A stretch of DNA of 64,000 nucleotides from Pseudocercospora fijiensis CIRAD86 (Eukaryota > Ascomycota > Dothideomycetes > Mycosphaerellales > Mycosphaerellaceae). Where the stretch lies: contig NW_006921532.1 in assembly GCF_000340215.1 (NCBI RefSeq), forward strand, positions 9,143,172 through 9,207,171, given 5' to 3'. A program made the position numbers and the translations under genes. The notes beneath the pieces were generated by a model. The model searched no databases. It saw only the letters and a list, made by a program, of their open reading frames with translations, and had not been told where the DNA came from. Position 1 is the first letter of the stretch. Every line of letters begins with the position of its first letter. Shown piece by piece: positions 24,390 to 34,320 of the stretch.

Positions 24390-24960
24390 AGCTCGCGATC
24401 GCTATTTAGCTATAGCTCCTTCTATATCGTATATATATCCTTAGACTTAATAATAGCCTTATTCTTAAGCTATTTAAACTACGAGAGGCAATATCCTTCT
24501 AACTTATCGAACCTAGCTTCTAATGCCTTAATCTTTGCCTCTAATATAGTATTCTTTGCCTCTATAGCCTCGACTCGCGCCTATATCGCAGCTAGCTCGC
24601 TATTTCTATCGTCTTCTTTAACCTTCTCGCTAGTAGTATAGCTACTCTTCCCCTAATACTTGTAATAAGCGTAGACTCTCTCTCCTTTAATATCTAGTAC
24701 GCGATACTTATAGCCGTTATCGTAGCGAGTATAGAAGTAATATAGCAATAGTGCTAGCTTTCCTTACTTAGTCTCTATAATAATACCCGTAGCCGAGTAT
24801 TTACGTAGTCTGTTTAATACTACCTTCTTCTTTTATAGATTTGCGGTATCGTCGAGGAGGTCTTACTATATCTACTCGCTATAGTACTAGAAATCTTTCG
24901 TATTTATAGTCGTAGGACGTCGAAGGCTAGAGCGAGTTAGTAGCGAGTCTATAGCGATAC
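24390..24960 (-). pseudogene. coiled-coil ORF of the IS3EU-like transposon
   Basis: On the minus strand one frame reads a basic start (RRPTTINTKDF), a lysine-rich patch (KKKVVLNRLRKYSATG), a compact tyrosine-rich domain (YTRYDNGYKYRVLDIKGERV) and a strong coiled coil (VEAIEAKNTILEAKIKALEA, 24,565-24,506). Stops are Gln-type TAG only. It is convergent with the Gln-rich ORF and lies wholly inside the TIRs, so it belongs to the transposon. A TIR-binding or multimerisation role is plausible but unproven. Confidence 0.5.
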
Positions 24961-25258
24961 GTCTCTTAGCTTACGATAAATATAGTCCTCCTACTAGTAA
25001 TATAGGTACTAAACCGGGTACTAAAGCATCTATAGCAGCTATAAGAATAAGGTCGCGCAAAATACTAGTTATAGCTCGAAACGGTAGTAGTAGTAGTAAC
25101 GCTACTATCGCTATCGCTATTGCTATCGCTATCGATAAGGGTATAGGAAGAATAATATAGCGAGTCTAGGCGCGAAGTTATAGCGAGTCTAAGTGAAGTT
25201 TGCGATATAGTAAGGAAGGCGCAACAATAGGAAGCGACAATAGACTAAAGTAAAGCTA
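24961..25258. other. right non-coding end of the IS3EU-like transposon
   Basis: Contains a short hexamer-type repeat of gctatc units near 25,100-25,135 (with atcgataag at its end) and no supported frame. It ends in the right TIR. Confidence 0.5.
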
Positions 25259-25278
25259 AACCTCTATTAACAATCTAG
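25259..25278 (-). repeat. right terminal inverted repeat of the IS3EU-like transposon
   Basis: Exact reverse complement of 14146-14165, followed by tatgta, the probable right target copy. Confidence 0.85.
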
Positions 25279-25439
25279 TATGTATAGAGCTCCGTCCAGT
25301 ACGGCCCGCTCCGAAGAGAACACTTTATACTATTACAACGTGTTTTATTACACGACATATATATAATAGGCATCGCAATCTTAATAGCTACGGTAGCATG
25401 TTAAGCATCGGCGCCTAGCTACAATAGCAGTAGCCGTAG

Positions 25440-26451
25440 AGATTGGGGGAGCAAAGATAACAGAGTACGGGGCACGACGTACACGTATACAGGTCTCCGA
25501 TAAAGCGACTTTTAGACTCGCGGCTCCCTAGTCCCTCTATCTATTGCTTATACGATCGTAACTATACTATTAGAGGTAGGCAGATAGATTACACACGCAC
25601 TATCGGAGCTAACTAACAGCGAGTTAAATAGGCTAAGATAGAAGGCCTATAGAAGAATCTCCGAAAGGTAGAGATAGATATCGAGGAGAAGAGCAAGTAT
25701 ATCGGTTAGCTAGAAGAAGGCCTAGGCACTAGTTAAGCAGAGTTTGACGAGCTAAGAGCTAGTACTAGTTAGCAGATCGCTAAGCTAGAACGAGAGAAGC
25801 GGAGCCTCGAAGCGTAGCTACTTGAAAGCAATAACGATAATAGGAACGGCGGTAATACTCCGCGGCGTCTTATGCGTCTTCTTACGGAAATGCTTACGTC
25901 GCAAAGAGCCGTCGCTACGAGTGTCTAGTCTCTCTACGATCGCCTTATAGCTATAGACAATCCTGCTCTCTATACTACCCTACTAGCATCTATTTCAAAG
26001 ACAGCGACGCCTCTGTCCGATAGTATAACCGAGCTGCGGCACATTATCGTAGGGGTTAAGAAGGCTGTAAAAGATTAAGGCAGCTAATTGCGAGATAATG
26101 TCGATTAGAAATTCCGAACGATGTACTAAGATCTATAGACCGTGCTTTAATAGCTTTACGACGCTCTTAAAGAGACGACTATAGCAATGCGTTATAGTAG
26201 CAAGGAACGTAATAGGCTCGAAGCGATAGCGAGATCGTTTAAGGCAGCCCTATAGTATAAAGTAGGCAACACGCATATATAGCATAGCAACGCGCCCTTC
26301 GGTATGCATCTATTATAGCTAACACTCGAAGAAGAGGAGCGTACGGAAGTATATTTAGAGCGATAGCTACCTACGCGGCACTAGCAGGGGATGTCTTGTA
26401 TTCTTGATACTATACAATAGTGCTTTATACCTAGCTCCCTCCGGCACTAAA
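25440..26451 (+). pseudogene. unrecognised coiled-coil protein
   Basis: About 337 codons in one frame. The N-terminal 80 residues are basic and Tyr-rich (YDRNYTIRGRQIDYTRTIG). A long coiled coil follows with good heptads (NLRKVEIDIEEKSKYIG at 25,650 and IAKLEREKRSLEAQLLES near 25,780). The C-terminal half is helical. Stops are TAG/TAA at Gln-like positions. It is convergent with the next minus-strand coiled-coil frame, and the two would end within 80 bases of each other. No family is recognised. Heptad structure makes this one of the more credible unknown frames. It lay next to the 13.7-kb flank before the transposon inserted. Confidence 0.5.
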
Positions 26452-26527
26452 CTTCCTTCTCTACCTCGCTGCTACCGTCGGATTGCTAGATACAAAATCA
26501 GTATATACAAAATTAGCATAGACATCA

Positions 26528-27187
26528 TTACTTGCACTCTTTAGACTTACCGAAAGATTAAGAGCCTCGGATAGTGCAGTTAAGCTCCTTAATAGTATCG
26601 GCCAGACCTCGGCAAGAAGACTCTATATCCTTTATACTGCTCTCGAATAGAAAGCTCTAGTTATACTAATAATTATTATTTACTAGGTACTAGGCGGCGT
26701 GCTCCTTTATCTTCTCTAGAGTCTTAATACCCCGTTCTAGAGATTTGTGCGCTTCCTTAAAGACCGCCTATTAATCCTTTATTGCTAAGATGCTTCTATC
26801 GATATTCTTAATTTCGGCGCGCGTCTTTTTCTTAGCGGCGATCTGCTAGGTTGTCTTCTTTCTCTGCTTCTTCTGCTTCTCTCTAGACTCCTTAGCATTG
26901 TCCTCGCTAACGCTATCTCTAGCCCTCTTCTTGTTACACTTAACTTCCTCGGCATCCTAACCTTCGAGCGTATCGCCTAAGGAGCTAGACGCCGTCTCTA
27001 GCTTAGCCGCGTATCTCGCGGTAACCGACGCGACTTCAATTCCTAGGAAGTATACGACATCCGAGATAAAGCTATTAGTACGTAGCTAATAGAGCTCGAG
27101 CTCGCGGAGTAATACTCTAGTTTCTTTAGCAGTATCGGTCGATGTCTCGTATACTTATAGAGCTTAATCGGTATAGTAGAAAGGCAT
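26528..27187 (-). pseudogene. unrecognised basic coiled-coil protein with NLS-like tract
   Basis: From an ATG (27187) to TAA (26528), 219 codons with only TAG/TAA at Gln-like positions. The N-terminal 80 residues are mixed. A Lys/Arg-rich segment follows (KCNKKRARDSVSEDN then REKQKKQRKKTT), a strong nuclear localisation signal candidate. Then come amphipathic helices (RAEIKNIDRSILAIKD, ERGIKTLEKIKEHAA). This looks like a nuclear coiled-coil protein of unknown role, convergent with the coiled-coil frame at 25.4-26.45 kb. Paired coiled-coil genes suggest partners, but this is only inference. Confidence 0.55.
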
Positions 27188-27430
27188 AGTTAATCGTAGG
27201 AATTCGAAAACCTGCTATAGTTAGTTATATTAAGTATAGATTAGAGGTATATATACGAATGCTAAGGTTCTCTTCTAATATACTAAATGCCTGCTAATCT
27301 AAATGCTTTTTGCATAGGTAGGAGAGATATAGCATCGTAAGAAAGCAGAAAGCGGTAGGAAGAGATACGAAGATAAGCTCCTAGCGCGTTCTATACTAAG
27401 ACCGGCTACTAAATGTTGCCCTACATCGAC
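27188..27430. other. intergenic stretch
   Basis: No supported frame. It would contain the upstream region of the minus-strand coiled-coil gene. Confidence 0.3.
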
Positions 27431-28120
27431 TATTACTTTACAAGCCGGCTAGATCCCTTTTCGCTAGAATCGAGAGAGATATAAAAGGAGCCTGTCGAAA
27501 TGCAAAACTAAAAGGAATAGTCTTCGGAATAGGCTCCTTTCTTTAAAGTGCCTAAAACTAGCTCTTGCCGTATAGACCCGGTATCGATATGCAGCTACTC
27601 TAGGAATAGGACAAGATACTATCCGAGGTACGTCGAGATTCATATAGCGCTTGCAGATTCTAACTACTAGTATAGCACATTCGTCGTAGACACTCGCCTA
27701 AATGCCTCCGACACTGCCTTAACCTAAATTTAGTATATCTTGCCTACGTGTTCTAAAGGGGACAGGTTGATGCTACGCTATAGCCGCTATAAGACATTGT
27801 CGACGAGCACGAACGCTCGAGTGAATCTGCTCTAGTTTCCTCGCTAGATTATTATATATAGGTCAAATGTCTCGACCGCTTAATAATACACAATCCGAGA
27901 TGCTTCTCGATAACTTCTTAAACTAATATAATGCACATGTCTGCCCTGCAGTAGTAGACCTACACTATGCTCTACTCTATACGTCTTTTCGAATGTGCTC
28001 TATACTCCCGGACTTACGTATTCGTCGTACCGCTCGCGGGCATCTTACTGTCCTAGATCGAAGCAGTAAAAGGCAAATACACGCCTCTACTATACCTTCC
28101 TTACTATTACATTAAGAAAA
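27430..28120 (+). pseudogene. weak unrecognised frame, Cys-containing
   Basis: A frame with few stops reads about 215 codons after a TATA-like motif (gatataaaaggagcc, 27,478). It contains several Cys residues (CTCLPCSS near 27,930) and ends in a Lys-rich tail at about 28,120. Another phase across the same bases is nearly as open, so the assignment is doubtful. Confidence 0.2.
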
Positions 28121-28889
28121 GAAAAATAATTTCTCCTAATCTAAGAGCGGTGCAGAGTTAAGCGGAGTATACAAAGAGCGATATAACCGAAGCATTAGAT
28201 ATATATATACCTCTAATTGTTTACTAACGTATAATAGCGATCTCGAACCTTGCTAAAAAACCGCAAATGCGATATTACGAAGCCGAAGTCTTTTAGACTT
28301 ACTAGTAACATTATTTCAAACAAGATACGCAAAGCCGAGTAACGCAAGGTCGAGTAAGGCAGAGAAGAGAATCCGTACTATCGACGAGTTAAGCGTAGAT
28401 GCATCTCCGATACGTACCTAGTTAGTATAACGATCTTATATCCCCTATAGAGATCGCCGAAGAGTTTACTATAAAGCCCAACCTCAAGTCCCTATAGGGC
28501 ACATTAGTCTAAGTAAGACGATCGGAGAAGGCGCTATTAAGCTTTTGCTTCTACGTAGGATTAGAGAGAGATATAGGGCAGTAAAGGGAAAGGAGTAGAG
28601 GAAGGATAGCGGACGAGGGAGGAGAAAATCTTTATAAGCATCTTATCGCAGCTGCGAGCGTTTAATACTCCGGCGACTACTTCGTTATGCCTAGCTAGCC
28701 TGCGACGTGCGTCTCCGGAATTATTGCCGCGAGTAGCTAAGATAGGCTAGATCGGCTCTATAAAATTTCTATAGCTAGGAGTCGTTAGAGGAGGGCTCGA
28801 GGGCTTGCCGCGTCTATACAACATCTTTTATATCTCTACGCACTAAGCGTACTAAGCGGCAGGCCCTCGAGCCGGGGGCGGGAGCGGCT
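28121..28889. other. intergenic stretch with an 18-bp inverted repeat
   Basis: No coherent frame. Near its right end an 18-base inverted repeat (28794-28811 and 28856-28873, one mismatch) encloses 44 bases and is followed by a G-rich patch. Confidence 0.4.
28794..28873. repeat. 18-bp inverted repeat, 44-base spacer
   Basis: Left arm ggctcgagggcttgccgc, right arm gcggcaggccctcgagcc. Seventeen of 18 positions pair. The arms are much more GC-rich than the surroundings. Confidence 0.8.
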
Positions 28890-29690
28890 AGCGGCCCGAA
28901 CCTTAATAATAAGCTTAAGCTTAGGCTTTATATGCCAAACCTAGAGAACTAATCTCTAACCTCCTACGACGCCTCTCTTCTTAAAATTGCTAAGGCTATC
29001 GACTAACTACGTAACCGATTGATATACGTTTATCCTCGTCGCCGTAATCTTTATCGTTAAGGAATCGGCTAATGTCGCTATCGTTAAACTCTATATACTT
29101 TTATTAAAGCTCTAACCTCCTTCTATAGGCAACTTAGGTATCGGACTTACTCCTCTCGTACGAAAATAGCAAGTACGCAATTGATATATTTGCTTATCCG
29201 TGCTCGGCATCCTCAAGCTAGCAGAAGCTAGGTTTAAGCTAGCAAGACGAAGTCTAGGCGTTAGAATATAGTTACGGGCTAGAACGGAGACGTCGTTGTA
29301 ATAGACGCCTTATACCGTTCTTAGTTAAGGACCGAGGAGACGCGGACTTAGAAATTCATATAGTTCTATGCCTATCATTTTGTCGTACGCCTCTAACGTA
29401 CTATAGCTAGGCTAGATAAAAGTAGCTATATATAAAACTGCCTACAAGCCTAAAGTCTGCTTACTCTAAGCATAACGCGAAACGTGATTCTCTTTCCCAA
29501 ATGTATAACTCTAATATCTTACTAATAGCGCTTAAGCTAAGAGCCTAACCCTTTACGTAAATCTGCCTATGCCGCTACGCTTCGTATTCCGCTGCTTGCC
29601 TTTTCCCTTACCGCATTATCGAATACCTTAGCGAATAGCAGCGTCTAGGGCGCGAATAGTTAGCTAAGCTTTAGCTAGATCTAGCAGCGC
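28890..29690 (+). pseudogene. unrecognised basic protein I
   Basis: About 265 codons in one phase. Readable segments include ASLLKIAKAIDQLRNRLIYV, an Arg-rich YPRRRNLYRQ region and DVVVIDALYRSQLRTEETRT, all reading TAG as Gln. Its end overlaps the end of the antisense frame F. Basic composition is the only hint. No domain is recognised. Stop density is similar to background, so it is a tentative call. Confidence 0.28.
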
Positions 29691-30830
29691 GAATAATAAG
29701 AGCTTGCTATCGTTTACGAGAGTGCCGGCGGTACTGCCGGTAAGGTCATTAGCGAAGACTATACCTAATACTAACCGCGCGGCAATACTAACGTTAAGCA
29801 AACATAGAGGAAGGAAGTTGTAAAATGCCGACTCGATCGTAGCCTATACCGTAAAGCCGTCTTTCTGCTATGCGGCATTTAGGAGCGCTATACTAGATAC
29901 TAGGAGAGTCGAGGCATTAGACAAGGTAGTCTGGCTAATATAATATATGTTAAAGATTACAACGTTTTGTTAGGCACTATCGTAGTAGAAGATAGGTATA
30001 TAGTTGTCCTCGTTGTCGCCCGAATACTTAATAAGTTGCATTTCTATAGGGGAGGCGTTAGCTTAGAGCTCCGACGAGAAGGTAATAGTACTCTACTTAG
30101 GCGACGGTCCTAGAGCTTATAGTAAGTTGCCGCGGCTAGAGCGAAGTGTTATAGTAGTTATACGCTCCGCGATAGCGCCTATGTCTACGCTACTCCGAGC
30201 AGATGCCTAGCGGCTAAAGTTAGCAGACTCGCTAACTAGGCTCTCGATTGTAGTAAGAAGGACCTCGTCGCCGGATGCTACTTCGGTGTCGGTATCGGTA
30301 TCGGTATTGGTGCTAGAATCGGCCTCTATAATCTAGAGCTTAGGAACAAGCATTAAGCTAGTCTCGCTAGTATCGTAGGCTAAGAGCTCTACGATGCTCT
30401 TGTCTTTCTACAACTCTACTCTCTATAAGAAGGATCCCTTTATAGTAGTCGTACCGCCTAGACGTGCTAGCTCTTTTACTACGCGGATCTTAGACTAAAT
30501 AATGCCTTGCTCTATACTATCCTAGCTAGTAATACAGAAATTACCTACGCTATTAATATCGACCTTGATATAGGCTAGGCGAGATAGCTTTAACGCTGTA
30601 ACACCGATTTCGATCCTGTTCGCGGTCTTGTCGTAGTGCCCGTCGAGGTACTAGTCGGTAGCGGCAGATATATTAATATAGGTCGGAAAAGTGTAATAGT
30701 CGATATAGCTGCCGAAGAGTGTAAAGTGTTTAGTATTAGGATTAGAGCAAACAAGCTTTAGCGAGAGTAGTGCGGTACGGGCATTGTGTTACCGAAGAGC
30801 TAAGTCTAAAGCAAAGCTAGAACCCTACGC
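29600..30830 (-). pseudogene. unrecognised protein F with Thr-Asp repeat
   Basis: Roughly 410 codons. The N-terminal part reads as a mixed globular domain (VCSNPNTKHFTLFGSYIDYY; NRIEIGVTALKLSRLAYIKV). A run of Thr-Asp dipeptides (near 30,290-30,310, from gtatcggtatcggt repeats) links to a second region with EMQLIKYSGDNEDNYIPIFY and hydrophobic NVVIFNIYYISQTTLSNAST. No signal peptide or known domain is recognised. It may be transcribed divergently from frame G, which starts at about the same point. Two-domain architecture with an acidic linker is seen, but no function can be assigned. Confidence 0.38.
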
Positions 30831-30834
30831 CCTA

Positions 30835-32110
30835 TAATAACGCAATATAAGCAATCTCCGACACTATAGACGCCCTCGAGTTATTCTAATCAATCTTTAA
30901 AGCTCTTCTCGCAGGCGAACTAGTTCTGTTCTATAGCGTCTATTTGTATTTAGCTAAAGGATCGCTTATCTACCTCGGTCTAGGTATCTATATCGCCTAG
31001 CTAGGCTTACGCGCGAGGAAGCTATTAAACAACTTTTAGTTCTAGCTATTAATCGGCCTTATCGGTACTACCTTCTAGAAGTAGAATTTAGCTAATCCGG
31101 ACAAGCACTCGCCGTCTAGCGATCGAGAGGTGCTTATATATGTCGACAACGCTGCTACGCTAATCTATAGTGTTCTCTATACCCTAGGCGAGAATTTGTA
31201 AGAAGTCGGCGCTGCTTTACCTCCGCTAGGCGTAGCTCGTAACAACTATATCGTAGCTGCGGCTAACTTTACGACCGAGATGCAACTCCTATTGCCGATA
31301 TTATATGCCCTTAAATATAAGCTTCTCCTACGTCTAGTCGAATCCGAAATAAAGGCCTCGCGATTCGAAGTTAAGTTAAGCGCGGGTGTACTAACGAAGC
31401 GATAGATCGGTCGCAAGCTCGATAATGCGGTAGTATATAGCACTAGCTACTAGGAGAAGTATAGCGCGATTGTTTCGGAGGGCGCCGGGCTGTCTAAAGT
31501 GTTGCTTAGGGCGATCGAAATAGCTATAAGGGAGGTAGAGGAGGTTATATCTTAGCGGAAGCTTAGTGCGAGGGCGAGACTCGATACGGCGGAGGCGTAG
31601 CCTGCTTTATATAAGACGAACGCTCTTCTAGATATAATTACTGTATTACGAACGGCAGAAAATGCTACTAAGGTGCTAATAATAGCTTATACTAGGTTCG
31701 GCGATTATCTTAAGAGTAGCCTATACTAGACCGACGCTATTAGAGCGGTATAGCACGCGTTTGTAGAGTTCGAGAAAGCAAGTACTATTATCGCACTAAA
31801 GACGTTAGGAAGCAGGTATTAGAAGAACGCATTAGATAAGGTTGTCGAGCGAGCAAGGGACTAGGCTATTTAGGTTAGCACTACGGAGTCGGCGTTATAG
31901 GACGGATACGGAGTAAGCAATTAGTCGAGCAAGGTTAGTACCGAGGTTTAGCGTATATTGTCTGCTTAGACGATACCTCTACCTATGCTACGAGGCTAGT
32001 TGTTTATATATTGTAGTATCCGTATTCGTATCCTCTCTATTCCTTTTGCTCTCTACCTTAGCTTCTAGCTATTTATAGTACTACTACTATAGCTACTACT
32101 ATCCTCCCTT
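30835..32110 (+). pseudogene. unrecognised helical protein G with C-terminal hydrophobic segment
   Basis: About 420 codons. The N-terminus is hydrophobic and helical (LVLFYSVYLYLAKGSLIYLG, 30,930-30,990). The middle is Ala/Leu-rich helix (LLPILYALKYKLLLRLVESE; SKVLLRAIEIAIREVEEVIS, 31,270-31,550). The C-terminus ends in LSIPFALYLSF and further leucine-rich residues (32,030-32,100), a possible membrane anchor. Stops are Gln-like. It lies head-to-head with frame F. A membrane-associated helical protein is the most that can be said. Confidence 0.42.
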
Positions 32111-32139
32111 AACGCTCGTACTTAACGTCGGCATAGGTA

Positions 32140-32915
32140 AAGTTTATTAAGGAGCGGGAAGGTATAAAAGCCTAGATTATGCATTGCTTTACGAACTCTC
32201 CTACTAAGCGGTAGATCAAGACGAAAAGCATTAAGCTCGTAGCTAGCTCTAACTATATATAATCGCCGCTTAAGAGGTCCGCCGCGGCAATGTATAGGAT
32301 ATGCAGGTACGCTAGAATATTAGTAAAGACGATATATAGAGCTCCGGCTGTAAGGCTTGTAGCTAGCCGTATGTATCTGTTAGTAATAGTACTTGCTTAT
32401 AGCAAGGAGTGCTGCTCGCTATTAGGTGTTAGTATATGTCCTGCTACTGCAACGCTCTCGCACTTATAGCTTACTAACACGCTCCTAATTTGTTTAGGAC
32501 AGCTACTAAGGCTCTTTTAATAGTAGCAATAGCATAGTGTACGCGCCGGTCGTAGATTACAACACGTCGGTGTTGCCGGTTACAAGCTTTGCTCGAAGTT
32601 GCGAGCGGGGGAGAAACGCGAATCGAGCGCTAAGGGAAAGAAGTAGCGGTATAGGGACTAAGTTCTCTAATATTGTAGGATTTTCTACGTTCTACGCTAT
32701 TATATACACGTATTAGTCGGTAGTAACTGTTATATCCCTAAGCCTGTACTCTAACGTGCTATCTACTATCGTAAGTCTCTAGCTTTAGCTGCTTACCGGG
32801 CAAGCTCTCTCTAAGTGTAGAATGCTGTCGCTAATTATACTCGTACATCGATATAAAGCTAGACGCCTTCTCGAAATTCTGTCTCAGACTCCGTAGCTAT
32901 TATGCTCTAAACCTT
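32140..32915 (+). pseudogene. weak unrecognised basic frame L
   Basis: About 255 codons in one phase, Arg/Lys-rich with a Cys-rich patch (KECCSLLGVSIC, 32,405-32,440). A tataaaag motif lies at about 32,163. Stop frequency is near background, so this could be chance. Confidence 0.22.
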
Positions 32916-32937
32916 GCTATTATTAACTACCTGCTTT

Positions 32938-34320
32938 AAAAGCCAACAATCTTATCTAGGTACTTAGTACGCATGCCGGGAGTGAATGCTAAGCTATAAG
33001 AGGCGGCTAAAACAATGTCGGTATTACTATTTAAGATACCTATAGTACGCAAGGCTTCGCGCTAACGGCTGTTAGTCGCGAGCACTTCGCGAACGTTAAT
33101 ATCCTCGTTGCTAATAAAGGAGGTCGCGCCTTTGCCCTTTTATACTATGCTAAGGTTCCGAAAACCGCTCTACGGATAGCTTCGAGTTCGGGGGCTAGAC
33201 TAAGGCTCACGTTGAAGGGAACGCTAGCCGATATAGTGTCGTAAGGTCCTAGACGACGAATGCTCGTCTATAAGCTTATATCGATAGCGAAGCTTAAGCC
33301 GCAACGAGAAGTGTACTTACGAGCGGCTTTCTTCGCGCTCTTCTCGTACTACGAGTTATAGAGGTAGTAGATTGCATTACCGTTCTTGCTAAGGCTATCG
33401 TAGAAGCTAACGGCGCTATAAAGCGTAATAGCGCATTGTATATAACTACCGTAGAACGGAAAGATTTAGTCGAATAGTAACGCGTCCTTCTTAAAGACAA
33501 AATAGAGCTTTTAGATACAGTTGCCGACCTAGACGGAGCCTGTAATTATATTCACTAATAGACCGTATAAGGTGCTATAGATATTAACTTTCGGAATCTT
33601 GCCGCGAATAATCCTTACTAGCACGCCGCTATTAAGGGTTACGAGACGTGTCTAACGGTCGTCCTCGAGAGCTGCTATAATCTAGTCGAGGACAGTAAGC
33701 GTAGGACCTATAGCTAGCGCGGGACGGTAGTTGTAGAAGGCGCGCTAGGCTTTGTAGTGCAAGGTAAGAACTTCGCTAGCTTCCGCGTTAGCGATATCGG
33801 TAAGAGGCTTCTAGACGCTGTCCTAGACAACACTATAATAAGTCGCAGTTATCCGGAAGAAGGCGCCGATATAGCGAGTAGAAAAGGGAGCAAAGAAGTC
33901 CTAGTCTAAGTCGAAGTCGCATATCCTAGGATAGGAAAAAGCTATAGTACGAGAACCGGAAAAGTAGATGCTAGCAAACGCTATAGCTTGTAATAAGACT
34001 TGTAGGTTCCGGAATAACTGCCTTAAATATACTAGAATGTCTGCTCGAGCCGGGAAATAAGGCAAGGAGGGAACGTTTAGTCGGATCGGATAATATAGTA
34101 TTATTACGTCGGAAGTAGGCTTAACCTAGATACCGTTACTAGAGGAATCTTTAGAGACCTTGCGAGCAATAGCGAAGTAGACTGTATTAAGGACTTTCTT
34201 AATATAGTGCTATAGGAATTAGCTAACAAGGGCATAAGAGATCGCAAAGACTAAGAACTACTACGCAAAATTAGTACCTACTTCGCATTAAGATCTCTCC
34301 CTTAAGACCTACGTCTATAC
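32938..34320 (-). pseudogene. unrecognised protein H
   Basis: About 460 codons with one phase change near 33,170. Coherent passages: HYIKKVLNTVYFAIARKVSK, ILYYPIRLNVPSLPYFPARA, LVTLNSGVLVRIIRGKIPKV and, after the phase change, ATSFISNEDINVREVLATNS and SLAFTPGMRTKYLDKIVGF ending at TAA 32938. The C-terminal stretch is especially protein-like. The phase change could be an intron, an indel or a misread. No domain is recognised. Confidence 0.4.

Larger units (their letters stand above)
14146..25278 (+). mobile_element. IS3EU-like TIR DNA transposon with rve-type integrase, split by a gypsy element
   Basis: Perfect 20-bp terminal inverted repeats lie at 14146-14165 (CTAGATTGTTAATAGAGGTT) and, inverted, at 25259-25278. 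The flanking hexamers are tatata (14140-14145) and tatgta (25279-25284), differing at one TpG/TpA site, so they fit a 6-bp target duplication. Inside are an rve-type DDE transposase (plus), a second plus-strand ORF that is cut in two by the Ty3/gypsy insertion, and a coiled-coil ORF on the minus strand. Subtracting the 7,060-bp retroelement and its target duplication leaves about 4.07 kb. Family assignment rests on the integrase type, the TIRs and the hexamer. IS3EU is the closest class I know, but a search is needed to be sure. Confidence 0.75.

Noticed and set aside
33294..33500. 68-codon minus-strand frame, and similar ones at 31246-31443, 11395-11688 and 39344-39565
   Set aside because: Shadows of the frames on the other strand or phase.
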